From the NCBI RefSeq assembly GCF_002584985.1, contig NZ_NUPZ01000014.1, positions 35,899-99,898 of the forward strand: DNA of 64,000 bases, given 5' to 3'. A program made the position numbers and the translations under genes. Below the pieces are notes generated by a model, which saw nothing but the letters and a program-made list of their open reading frames with translations, was not told the origin of the DNA and searched no databases. Of the stretch, positions 8,935 through 16,708 are shown one piece after another (within the stretch, counting starts at the first letter, position 1; each line of letters opens with the position of its first letter). The DNA comes from Bacillus sp. AFS029637 (GTDB lineage: Bacteria; Bacillota; Bacilli; Bacillales; Bacillaceae_G).

Positions 8935-9561
8935 CTAAAATTTGCTTGCTACTTTAGCAGCCTCTTCAAGACCTGTTGCAATAATTTCTTCTGCTTTGTC
9001 TGGGAATTGGTTATGACCTTCAATAACGATTGTTTCCATGTTTGTTGCACCGAAGAAGCCCATCATGCTTGCTACATATTTAACAGCCATTTCAACTTCT
9101 GCTGCTGGACCTTCAGAATATACGCCGCCGCGTGCGTTTAATAATGCAATTTTCTTATCTCCAATTAGACCAACTGGACCTTCTGGTGTATATTTAAACG
9201 TTTTACCAGCACGGTTTAAATAATCAATATATGTGTGTAGTACTGCTGGAATCGTTAAGTTCCATAATGGGAAACCGAAAACGACTTTATCAGCTTCTAA
9301 GAATTGATTTAAATACTTATCAGCAACTCCTACCGCTTTTGCTTCTTCTTCTGTTAAATCAAATCCTTTACCAGCTTTGAATGTACCGTTAATCATGTCT
9401 ACGCCTACGTATGGTAATTCTTCTTTATATAAATCAAGTTCTACTACTGTATCATTTGGATGTGCTTCTTTATAGTTTGCTAAAAACGCCTCGTATAATT
9501 TCACACTAACTGCTTGTTCTGCTGGGCGGTTGTTTGCTTTTACGAATAAAACTGTTTTCAT
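8935..9561 (-). CDS. azoR: FMN-dependent NADH-azoreductase
   Basis: This is a flavodoxin-like oxidoreductase of 208 residues that transfers electrons from NADH through FMN to azo compounds and quinones, probably a detoxification role. Family landmarks are FVKANNRPAEQAVSVKLYEAF at the start, VFGFPLWNLTIPAVLHTYID (cofactor-binding loop) and LNARGGVYSEGPAAEVEMA (second flavin loop). AGGAGGAAA precedes the ATG. It is monocistronic, with a hairpin terminator downstream. B. cereus-group genomes carry several azoR paralogues, so the exact paralogue number is not assigned. Confidence 0.92.
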   Translation of the reverse strand: MKTVLFVKANNRPAEQAVSVKLYEAFLANYKEAHPNDTVVELDLYKEELPYVGVDMINGTFKAGKGFDLTEEEAKAVGVADKYLNQFLEADKVVFGFPLWNLTIPAVLHTYIDYLNRAGKTFKYTPEGPVGLIGDKKIALLNARGGVYSEGPAAEVEMAVKYVASMMGFFGATNMETIVIEGHNQFPDKAEEIIATGLEEAAKVASKF

Positions 9562-9703
9562 TTATATTTTCCTCCTAAAACTTACTCTTATGTTGTCATA
9601 TTTTCAAAAAAAGGTATCCCTTGTAATTGTTGTTTTGTTGCTTACAAACATATTTTATCTTCATATCAAGATAATTTCGTCCTCACATAGACGTATTTTT
9701 CCA

Positions 9704-9733
9704 TAAAAAAAGTCCACCTTCTAAAGGCGAACT
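9704..9733 (-). terminator. Terminator after the two-component operon
   Basis: On the minus strand AGTTCGCCTT / AAGGTGGACT form a 10-bp stem (two G-U pairs) around a 3-base loop, followed by seven T. It lies 20 bases after the response-regulator stop codon. Confidence 0.75.
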
Positions 9734-9752
9734 GGGTCTTACGACTTTTGTC

Positions 9753-10400
9753 TTATACAATTCCATTTCTCACTGCATATAACGCTGCTTGCGTACGATC
9801 GGATAAATTTAATTTACTCAAAATACTACTCACATGCGCTTTAACCGTTTTTTCTGTAATGACTAAAACCGCAGCAACTTCTTTATTACTCATCCCTTTT
9901 GCTAATAGCTGTAACACTTCATTTTCTCTTGCTGTTAATACATCTACATGAATGAAGTGTTCCTCTTCTTTCTCTTCCTCCGGTAAAGATTGAGAAAGAA
10001 GCGCATTTGCTATATCCGGATGTAACTGTATATTCCCTTTATATGCACTACGGATTGCCTCAACAAGTTGATCTGGTTCTACATCTTTTAAAATATACCC
10101 ACTTGCTCCCGCTTTTAATGCTGGTAAAACATGCGCTTGATCAGAAAAACTCGTTAATACAATTACTTTTACATCTGGATATTCCTTTTTTATGTGAGCT
10201 GTTGCCTCAACCCCATCCATTTCAGGCATGTATAAATCCATTAATACAACATCAGGATTTGCTTCTCCTACTTTCACTAAAGCCTCTTTCCCGTTATTTG
10301 CTTCCCCAACTAACTCTAAATCCTCCTGGGTACTTAAGAAAAATGCTAATCCTTTTAAAACAACTGTATGATCATCAACTAGCAATACTTTTATTTTCAC
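9753..10400 (-). CDS. NarL/FixJ-type response regulator, partner of the adjacent kinase
   Basis: This two-component transcription factor has a receiver domain (1-120) with Asp9/Asp10, phosphoacceptor Asp55 (VVLMDLYMP), Thr83 and Lys105 all present, then a LuxR-type helix-turn-helix (about 148-210: LTARENEVLQLLAKGMSNKE). Its 215 residues match B. subtilis YhcZ and staphylococcal AirR/YhcR in length and order. It starts 20 bases after the kinase stop codon, so it is co-transcribed. Given the kinase's cysteine motif, the likely input is oxygen or redox state; the targets are unknown. Confidence 0.88.
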   Translation of the reverse strand: MKIKVLLVDDHTVVLKGLAFFLSTQEDLELVGEANNGKEALVKVGEANPDVVLMDLYMPEMDGVEATAHIKKEYPDVKVIVLTSFSDQAHVLPALKAGASGYILKDVEPDQLVEAIRSAYKGNIQLHPDIANALLSQSLPEEEKEEEHFIHVDVLTARENEVLQLLAKGMSNKEVAAVLVITEKTVKAHVSSILSKLNLSDRTQAALYAVRNGIV

Positions 10401-10420
10401 AAACTTCCCTCATTTTCACA

Positions 10421-11992
10421 TCATAATGGTACATTTATTTGTATACTTGTTCGTTTGTTTTCACTTACAATTTTAATTGTCCCGCCAATCAGCGCTACTC
10501 TTTCACGCATCGTTGTCATACCAAGTGATTTCTTCTCTTTTATGTCCTTTTCTATAAATCCATTACCTTGATCTACTATTTCTAATGATACATTTTTCTC
10601 AGTCACTTTAAAATAAATCGTTGCTTCTTTTACACCTGCATGCTTACTTACATTATTTAACGCTTCTTGTCCAATACGCCATAATGCTTCTTCTACTACA
10701 CGTGGTAAATCACGAACACCTGTAACTTCTTCCCTAACTTTCAATCCTAAATTTTCACCATACTGCTTTAAAGCTGGTAATAAGCCTTTCTCTAATCCTG
10801 CCGGACGGAGCTGCCAAATTAACGTCCTCATTTCCTTTAAAGCACCTTGCGCTAATTCACGCATCTCGTGCAAAGATTGATCTACTCTCTCATTTTGGCC
10901 TTTTAAAACTGCCTCAGCACCTTTTGTCATAAAGGTTAACGAAAATAGCTTTTGTGAGACGGAGTCATGTAAATCTCTTGCTAAACGATTTCTTTCTTCC
11001 ATTCGTACAAGTTCGCGTCGTTGCTCATTTAATCTTAAATTCTCTATCACGAAAGAAATATGATTTGTTATAGCTTGAAGCACATCTATCGTATTCACAT
11101 CAAATTCACCATTATTTGAACTAACACATAAAACACCAAATATGTGACTTTGAATCTGTATTGGTGTGGCAATAACTGTCCTATTCGAAGGGACCCTATG
11201 ACTAATTTGACGTTTTAATAAAATAGATTCACCTTTTTCTAATGCTTCTTTCGCCGCTTCTTTTACATCCTCTTGTAATTCTTCCTGGCAATAAGATGCT
11301 CGCAAAGCTAACTCTTCCTCTTCCCTAATAAAGAATGCTACTTGATTCCACTGAAACACTTCACCTAATTGATTTACAACTTTTTCAGGCAATATATTAA
11401 ACTGATGAATCGTTCTCAAAGCTTGAATGAAACGTTCTAATTTCACATAATAATGTGCTCTTCGTTTTTCATTTTCATATAATTTTGCCCGCTTTAAGGC
11501 CGTTCCAATTTGGAAGGCAACTGATTGGAGCAATACTAATTCTTCCTCCGAGAAATGTGTTTTACCTGGGCTTGCAACATTTAATAACCCAAATTTTTCT
11601 CCTCCAGCTTTTAAAGGTACCGTAGCATGATGAAGAATTCCCTCTGTATCTCCCCAATTGTATTCAATTGCATTATTAATTCTTTTACATTCAATAATAT
11701 TAACAGCTCTCTCTAACTTTCCATCTACAAAACCACGTAAACACCAACATTCCCCTTCACACATCGGGCGTTTGTTTTCATATGTAAGCGCCTCTGGTAA
11801 CTGGTAATCGATTAACTTCGTGTATTTCCCATTTTCATCAGCAAGAAAAATCCATCCTGTCGTTAAACCTGTTACACTAAGTAATTTTTCTAGCACTGCT
11901 TGTAGTACATGATATGTATCATTTGATGTATTTAGCGTTTCTGCAATTTCTTTTAATATAACTAATTCATTTGTACGATTATCTCGAAACAT
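10421..11992 (-). CDS. GAF-domain sensor histidine kinase, YhcY/AirS-like
   Basis: This is a cytoplasmic 523-residue kinase with no membrane segment. GAF domain 1 spans about 15-170 and GAF 2 about 185-320; a HisKA_3 dimerisation helix carries phosphoacceptor His342 (RLARDLHDSVSQ), and an HATPase domain (about 390-520) has RIGQEALNNVSKHA and DQGNGF. GAF 1 contains Cys78, Cys82, Cys84 and Cys102 (MCEGECWC then ECKR). Staphylococcal AirS binds a [2Fe-2S] cluster through GAF-domain cysteines, so an iron-sulfur redox or oxygen sensor is the leading idea here. Start ATG 11992 follows GTAGGAGA. The regulator gene follows directly. Confidence 0.88.
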   Translation of the reverse strand: MFRDNRTNELVILKEIAETLNTSNDTYHVLQAVLEKLLSVTGLTTGWIFLADENGKYTKLIDYQLPEALTYENKRPMCEGECWCLRGFVDGKLERAVNIIECKRINNAIEYNWGDTEGILHHATVPLKAGGEKFGLLNVASPGKTHFSEEELVLLQSVAFQIGTALKRAKLYENEKRRAHYYVKLERFIQALRTIHQFNILPEKVVNQLGEVFQWNQVAFFIREEEELALRASYCQEELQEDVKEAAKEALEKGESILLKRQISHRVPSNRTVIATPIQIQSHIFGVLCVSSNNGEFDVNTIDVLQAITNHISFVIENLRLNEQRRELVRMEERNRLARDLHDSVSQKLFSLTFMTKGAEAVLKGQNERVDQSLHEMRELAQGALKEMRTLIWQLRPAGLEKGLLPALKQYGENLGLKVREEVTGVRDLPRVVEEALWRIGQEALNNVSKHAGVKEATIYFKVTEKNVSLEIVDQGNGFIEKDIKEKKSLGMTTMRERVALIGGTIKIVSENKRTSIQINVPL

Positions 11993-12053
11993 ACTTAATC
12001 TCCTACATACAAGATTTTAAATTACCCCTAAAGTAAATCATCTACTTTTCACT

Positions 12054-12081
12054 TTGTACTTATTCGTAACATTGATATAAT
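12054..12081 (+). promoter_or_regulatory. Candidate promoter for pdxK
   Basis: TTGTAC at 12054-12059, a 16-base spacer and a perfect TATAAT at 12076-12081, 45 bases before the start codon. It is divergent from the two-component operon. Confidence 0.55.
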
Positions 12082-12126
12082 GGTGAAAACATAGTTTTCA
12101 TTATATCACTTGAGGGGGATTTCATA

Positions 12127-12951
12127 ATGACATTAAATAAAGCACTTACTATCGCTGGTTCTGACACAAGTGGTGGTGCTGGTATACAAGCAGATTTAAA
12201 AACATTCCAAGAACTTGGTGTATACGGAATGACATCTCTTACGACAATCGTAACGATGGATCCACATAACGGTTGGGCACATAACGTATTCCCAATCCCG
12301 GCTTCTACATTAAAACCACAATTAGAAACGACAATTGAGGGCGTTGGCGTAGATGCTTTAAAAACAGGTATGCTTGGATCAGTAGAAATTATTGAGATGG
12401 TTGCAGAAACAATCGAAAAGCATAATTTTAAAAACGTAGTAGTTGACCCTGTTATGGTATGTAAAGGTGCTGATGAAGCATTACATCCTGAAACGAATGA
12501 TTGCTTACGTGACGTTCTTGTTCCAAAGGCATTAGTTGTAACACCAAACTTATTTGAAGCTTACCAATTAAGTGGCGTGAAAATTAATTCTCTTGAGGAC
12601 ATGAAAGAAGCAGCGAAAAAAATCCACGCTTTAGGTGCTAAATACGTCCTAATTAAAGGCGGTAGCAAGCTTGGTACAGAAACTGCAATCGACGTCCTAT
12701 ATGATGGAGAGACATTCGATCTTCTAGAATCTGAAAAAATTGATACGACAAATACACATGGTGCAGGTTGTACATATTCTGCTGCAATTACAGCAGAACT
12801 TGCAAAAGGAAAACCTGTGAAAGAAGCAGTAAAAACTGCTAAAGAATTTATCACAGCAGCTATTCGTTATTCATTCAAAATTAACGAATACGTAGGCCCT
12901 ACACATCACGGTGCATATCGTAAATTCGTTGCATCAAAAGAGCTTGTCTAA
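12127..12951 (+). CDS. pdxK: Pyridoxine/pyridoxal/hydroxymethylpyrimidine kinase
   Basis: This ribokinase-fold kinase of 274 residues phosphorylates vitamin B6 vitamers and, in this Gram-positive branch, possibly hydroxymethylpyrimidine. The N-terminal KALTIAGSDTSGGAGIQADLK is the substrate lid of the ThiD/PdxK family, and DTTNTHGAGCTYSAAI holds the anion hole and catalytic base region. It matches B. subtilis PdxK (YwdB) almost end to end as I remember it, including VVVDPVMVCKGADEAL. A promoter and GAGGGGG ribosome site precede it. It is monocistronic. A bcr-like repeat begins three bases after its stop codon. Confidence 0.9.
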   Translation: MTLNKALTIAGSDTSGGAGIQADLKTFQELGVYGMTSLTTIVTMDPHNGWAHNVFPIPASTLKPQLETTIEGVGVDALKTGMLGSVEIIEMVAETIEKHNFKNVVVDPVMVCKGADEALHPETNDCLRDVLVPKALVVTPNLFEAYQLSGVKINSLEDMKEAAKKIHALGAKYVLIKGGSKLGTETAIDVLYDGETFDLLESEKIDTTNTHGAGCTYSAAITAELAKGKPVKEAVKTAKEFITAAIRYSFKINEYVGPTHHGAYRKFVASKELV

Positions 12952-12954
12952 CAT

Positions 12955-13051
12955 ATAAAGTGAAACTTTCATCAGTGGGGGTTTTGTTCATCCCCCACTG
13001 ATTATTATCCTTCACCAATCAGGGTCTTACTGCCTGTTGATGCGGGATAAA
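12955..13051 (+). repeat. bcr-like dispersed repeat, copy A
   Basis: It opens ATAAAGTGAAACTTTCATCA, contains the hairpin AGTGGGGG ... CCCCCACT, then GATTATTATCC, TTACTGCC and ends GCGGGATAAA. The same ordered blocks occur, longer, in the element at 38873-39026 read in reverse, so this is an internally shortened member of that family. It begins three bases after the pdxK stop codon. Confidence 0.75.
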
Positions 13052-13053
13052 TG

Positions 13054-13085
13054 AAAACACCCACAGAGTCTCTGTGGGTGTTTTT
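13054..13085. terminator. Terminator between convergent pdxK and the diguanylate cyclase
   Basis: A 10-bp GC-rich stem (CACCCACAGA / TCTGTGGGTG) with a 3-base loop, flanked by A4 and T5, so functional in both directions. It directly follows repeat copy A. Confidence 0.85.
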
Positions 13086-13110
13086 ATAAGCCCTTCTGGT
13101 CATCTTACCT

Positions 13111-14166
13111 TTAAGATGCAGAGCTAACTTTATTTCTACCATTTCGTTTCGAGTAATATAACGCATCATCCGCTGCTTGAATAAATTGATTTGGTGATGA
13201 CTCATACTCGGAAATCCCTACTGAAACTGTAATTTTTATTTTTGTTCCATCTAACAATTGAAATGAATGTTTCTCAACAGCTGTACGAATTTGTTCACCC
13301 ATACGCATTCCATAAGTTAACCCCTTTTTCGGTATCAAAAGTGCAAATTCTTCTCCACCCTTTCGAAAAACCAAATCTGGAAATGTTGAAATTTCTTGTA
13401 AAATACGTCCTACCTGTTTTAACACTTCATCTCCTGCAGGATGCCCATATGTGTCATTTACATACTTAAAGTGGTCAATATCTATAAATAGTAAACAAAG
13501 TGAATCATTTTTCATGTTCTTATTGCCAATATGATGATTCATCTCTAGATCAAACTGCCTTACGTTTCCTAAGCCTGTTAATGCATCTATCGTCGCATAC
13601 TGTTTCATCGTTTGAAATAACTCATTAGATTGCAATACGTAATTTGCGCTTATAAATGTGATATATGCTGTAACACTACTACAAACTAAATATAACGCTA
13701 CTACATATATATCATTAAACAAGATATAAATCGGTATTATTAAAATAAACAAACTACACACATTAAACCATATCCACTTTATAAATATTGAAACTTTCAT
13801 CCGCCAAATAAAGTGAATTCCAATCCCTATCAATACGATAGTATAGCAAGCCAATTCAGAAGCTAAAGAGTGCTCAGTAAAAAACAATCGAGTAATTAAA
13901 ATAATAGTAACTGTTATACTACTTGCTATCGGACCTCCAATTATAATTGCCAAAATAACAGCTAAATAGCGTAGATCCAACATAATATCTTCAATATGCA
14001 CACCAAAATGCATCAACAGTACACTTAATATTCCGGTAAACATACCTACTGTACATTTCTGCCAAAAAGAGAGTCCTTCTTTTAACGGCTTGTCTCTTAA
14101 AAGCTGGCCTCCAACAAAAATAAAGGAAAGAATAATTGTTGTGTTTACAAATAGATCTCTTAACAT
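13111..14166 (-). CDS. Membrane diguanylate cyclase, DgcK (YhcK)-like
   Basis: This enzyme makes c-di-GMP from two GTP. The N-terminus (1-175) has about six hydrophobic spans of the 5TM-Lyt sensor type also found in LytS (DLRYLAVILAIIIGGPIASS). The GGDEF domain follows (190-350) with ATIDALTGLGN at its start and an intact GGEEF active site at residues 270-274. The allosteric I-site position upstream reads TFPD instead of RxxD, so product inhibition is probably absent. The length (351) is close to B. subtilis DgcK. It is monocistronic with a plausible promoter at 14210-14238. The signal sensed is unknown. Confidence 0.85.
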   Translation of the reverse strand: MLRDLFVNTTIILSFIFVGGQLLRDKPLKEGLSFWQKCTVGMFTGILSVLLMHFGVHIEDIMLDLRYLAVILAIIIGGPIASSITVTIILITRLFFTEHSLASELACYTIVLIGIGIHFIWRMKVSIFIKWIWFNVCSLFILIIPIYILFNDIYVVALYLVCSSVTAYITFISANYVLQSNELFQTMKQYATIDALTGLGNVRQFDLEMNHHIGNKNMKNDSLCLLFIDIDHFKYVNDTYGHPAGDEVLKQVGRILQEISTFPDLVFRKGGEEFALLIPKKGLTYGMRMGEQIRTAVEKHSFQLLDGTKIKITVSVGISEYESSPNQFIQAADDALYYSKRNGRNKVSSAS

Positions 14167-14209
14167 AAAATAATCTCCCTACTTTTCCATCTATCCCTTT
14201 CCTTATTTT

Positions 14210-14238
14210 ATTGTATACGAAATGTCTATAATTCCCAA
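14210..14238 (-). promoter_or_regulatory. Candidate promoter for the diguanylate cyclase
   Basis: On the minus strand: TTGGGA (14238-14233), a 17-base spacer and TACAAT (14215-14210), 44 bases before the start codon. Confidence 0.4.
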
Positions 14239-14259
14239 AGCTTTTTATTTATTTTTTGC

Positions 14260-14275
14260 TGTTCCACGTGAAACA
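14260..14275. other. parS: parS site: ParB/Spo0J binding sequence
   Basis: TGTTCCACGTGAAACA is an exact match to the parS sequence defined in B. subtilis (TGTTNCACGTGAAACA). It lies in an intergenic region and is extended by flanking bases to a longer inverted repeat (TTTTGCTG ... CAGCAAAA). ParB spreading from such sites organises and segregates the origin region, and most chromosomal parS sites lie near oriC, so this supports an origin-proximal position. Confidence 0.88.
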
Positions 14276-14285
14276 GCAAAAAAAT

Positions 14286-14313
14286 AAAAAAGGACGAATT
14301 TTCGTCCTTTTTT
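14286..14313 (-). terminator. Terminator of the cstA-ybdD operon
   Basis: AAAAAAGGACGAA / TTCGTCCTTTTTT forms a stem of more than ten pairs just after the YbdD-like stop codon, followed on the minus strand by a T-rich run. The parS site lies immediately beyond it. Confidence 0.8.
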
Positions 14314-14314
14314 A

Positions 14315-14518
14315 TTAACAACAGCGTGATATCTTTCCACCTTTTGCGTTAAATCTAGCTTCTTGTGCCTCAGCAAAAAATTGCTTTTGACATACAATCT
14401 CTTCTTCTGGATGATGCTTTTTCATATGGGCGACATATGTTTCATAGCTCGGTACCCCAACAAGTAAGCTAATAAATTGTTTCCTTTTCCCCCATACTTG
14501 CCGTAGTCTTTTAAGCAT
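14315..14518 (-). CDS. YbdD/YjiX-family small protein
   Basis: A 67-residue protein with the family pattern VGVPSYETYVAHMKKHHPEEE, a central FFAEAQEARFNAKGG and a C-terminal Cys-Cys. It matches E. coli YbdD/YjiX in length and motif. These proteins are regularly encoded next to CstA-type pyruvate transporters and are thought to assist them; the mechanism is not established. I chose the ATG at 14518, which overlaps the end of cstA by 8 bases and has GAGGA just upstream; an in-frame ATG at 14539 would add seven residues. It is translationally coupled to cstA. Confidence 0.85.
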   Translation of the reverse strand: MLKRLRQVWGKRKQFISLLVGVPSYETYVAHMKKHHPEEEIVCQKQFFAEAQEARFNAKGGKISRCC

Positions 14519-16586
14519 AGTTCCTCGACTCACTTTCATCTCTAGGAATATATGGTGCCTCTTTTAACGGCATCGGCTTATTTTTTAATACTTGAATCCA
14601 AATTCGAATTGCAGAAATTAATACAGCGATTACAACTATCATAAAAATCCCGCATAGTGCTGCATCAACATAATCATTAAAAATAATTTGCTTCATTTGA
14701 GCAACATTTTTAGCTGGGGCTAACACTTTCCCCTCGTCTAATGCTCCCTGAAACACCTTCGCGTGGGATAGAAATCCTATTTTAGGATTTTCATGAAATA
14801 ACTTTTGATAACCAGCCGTCATTGTTACAATAAGTAATCCGACAGTTGGAATTAGCGTCACCCAAACATATGCCTTTTTCCCCATTTTGAATAAAATTGT
14901 CGTTCCAAGTAGTAATGCAATACCTGCTAACATTTGGTTTGCAATCCCGAAAAGTGGCCATAATGTATTAATTCCACCAAGCGGATCTACTACCCCTTGG
15001 TATAAGAAATAGCCCCATCCTAATACACATAACGTTGTAGCTATTACATTTGCTAATGTAGAATCTGTTTTCGCAAATGGCTTATATACATGCCCTAAAA
15101 TATCTTGAATCATAAATCGACCTACACGCGTTCCAGCATCAATCGTTGTTAAAATAAATAGTGCTTCAAATAGAATAGCAAAATGATACCAAAATGCCAT
15201 CATTGCCGTTCCACCTATTACTTGTGAGAAAATATATGACATACCTATCGCTAACGTTGGTGCACCACCTGTACGGGATAAAATCGTTTGCTCTCCAACA
15301 TTTACAGCAAGTTCTTTTAATTCATTTGGTGTAATAGCAAATCCCCATGAAGAAATTACTTGAGCGGCCTGCGATACATCCGTACCGATAAGTGCCGCTG
15401 GACTATTAATCGCAAAATAAGTGCCGGGTGTTAATACACAAGCAGCAATCATCGCCATCGCTGCTACAAACGACTCCATTAACATTGCTCCATAACCGAT
15501 TGGCTGTGCATGTCCCTCTTGTTCAATCATTTTTGGCGTCGTACCTGATGAAACGAGAGCATGGAATCCAGACACAGCACCGCAGGCAATTGTAATAAAT
15601 AAGAACGGGAATAAATTACCTGAGAAAACAGGACCTGTTCCATCGATAAACTGAGAAACTGCTGGCATTTTTAGATCCGGTGCTACAATTAAAATACCGA
15701 TTGCTAATCCAACAATTGTTCCTACTTTTAAAAATGTACTTAAATAATCACGCGGTGCTAGAAGCATCCAAACTGGTAATGCTGATGCAATAAACCCATA
15801 TACAATAAGCATAATAGCGATCGTTTCACCACTAAATGTGAACATACTTGCAAGCGTTGGGTTTTCTGCTACATACTGTCCCCCAATAAGAGATAGAATA
15901 AGTAGAATAATACCAATTACTGACCCTTCTCCAACCCGTCCAGGCCTAATATAGCGCATGTAAACTCCCATTAAAATAGCGATAGGAATCGTTGCCGCTA
16001 TCGTAAACATTCCCCAAGGACTTCCGATCAATGCCTTTACTACTACTAACGCTAATACGGCTAATAAAATAATCATAATGCCTAAAATACCTATCATTGC
16101 AATTAGCCCTGTAACAGGCCCAATCTCATCTTTGATCATTTCTCCTAATGATTTACCATTACGTCTCATTGAAGCAAATAAAATAACAAAATCTTGTACT
16201 GCTCCCGCGACAACTACCCCAACAATAATCCAAATTGTTCCTGGTAAATATCCCATTTGCGCCGCCAAAATCGGCCCTACTAAAGGTCCCGCCCCAGCAA
16301 TTGCTGCAAAGTGATGCCCAAATAATACCCATTTATTTGTTGGCACATAGTCTTTCCCATCATTTAATGTATGGGCTGGCGTTTGCCGATTGTTATCTAA
16401 ACCAAAAACTTTTCTCGCTATAAATCTACTATAAAACCGATAAGCAACTGCATATACACATACCGCTGCTACTAAAAGCCATACAGCATTAATAGTTTCA
16501 CCTTGTGATAAAGCTATTACGCCAAAAGCACCTGCTCCTACTGCCGCAATAACTCCCCAAAGTAAGATCGACTTCAATGTCTTCAA
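14511..16586 (-). CDS. cstA: CstA-family transporter (carbon starvation protein, probable pyruvate uptake)
   Basis: A large integral membrane protein (about 691 residues, some 16-18 hydrophobic segments) of the CstA/BtsT family, whose E. coli members import pyruvate and were first linked to peptide use in starvation. HHFAAIAGAGPLVGPILAAQMGYLPG and SGFHALVSSGTTPKMI are family signatures. The start is taken as the TTG at 16586, which follows GGGGGGA at proper spacing; no ATG fits. A LytTR regulator lies directly upstream on the same strand, as with E. coli btsT/BtsR and yhjX/YpdB, so LytTR control is likely. ybdD follows with overlap. Confidence 0.9.
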   Translation of the reverse strand: MKTLKSILLWGVIAAVGAGAFGVIALSQGETINAVWLLVAAVCVYAVAYRFYSRFIARKVFGLDNNRQTPAHTLNDGKDYVPTNKWVLFGHHFAAIAGAGPLVGPILAAQMGYLPGTIWIIVGVVVAGAVQDFVILFASMRRNGKSLGEMIKDEIGPVTGLIAMIGILGIMIILLAVLALVVVKALIGSPWGMFTIAATIPIAILMGVYMRYIRPGRVGEGSVIGIILLILSLIGGQYVAENPTLASMFTFSGETIAIMLIVYGFIASALPVWMLLAPRDYLSTFLKVGTIVGLAIGILIVAPDLKMPAVSQFIDGTGPVFSGNLFPFLFITIACGAVSGFHALVSSGTTPKMIEQEGHAQPIGYGAMLMESFVAAMAMIAACVLTPGTYFAINSPAALIGTDVSQAAQVISSWGFAITPNELKELAVNVGEQTILSRTGGAPTLAIGMSYIFSQVIGGTAMMAFWYHFAILFEALFILTTIDAGTRVGRFMIQDILGHVYKPFAKTDSTLANVIATTLCVLGWGYFLYQGVVDPLGGINTLWPLFGIANQMLAGIALLLGTTILFKMGKKAYVWVTLIPTVGLLIVTMTAGYQKLFHENPKIGFLSHAKVFQGALDEGKVLAPAKNVAQMKQIIFNDYVDAALCGIFMIVVIAVLISAIRIWIQVLKNKPMPLKEAPYIPRDESESRNYA

Positions 16587-16708
16587 ATACAATCCCCCCA
16601 ATACTACTTCTTAGTGGAAATTGTACTAAATTTTCTGAATATTTAAATTGAATCCCCCTTATCATGAAGGATTTTTAGTTTATCATGTTAAAATACTCTT
16701 ATTACCTG

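Noticed and set aside
10007-10426. 139-codon frame on the plus strand
   Set aside because: Antisense to the response regulator, low-complexity Leu/Pro/His composition, no ribosome site: a shadow of the real gene.
13005-13205. 66-codon minus-strand frame
   Set aside because: It spans a terminator and repeat copy A and overlaps the diguanylate cyclase C-terminus in another frame; no ribosome site or recognisable domain.
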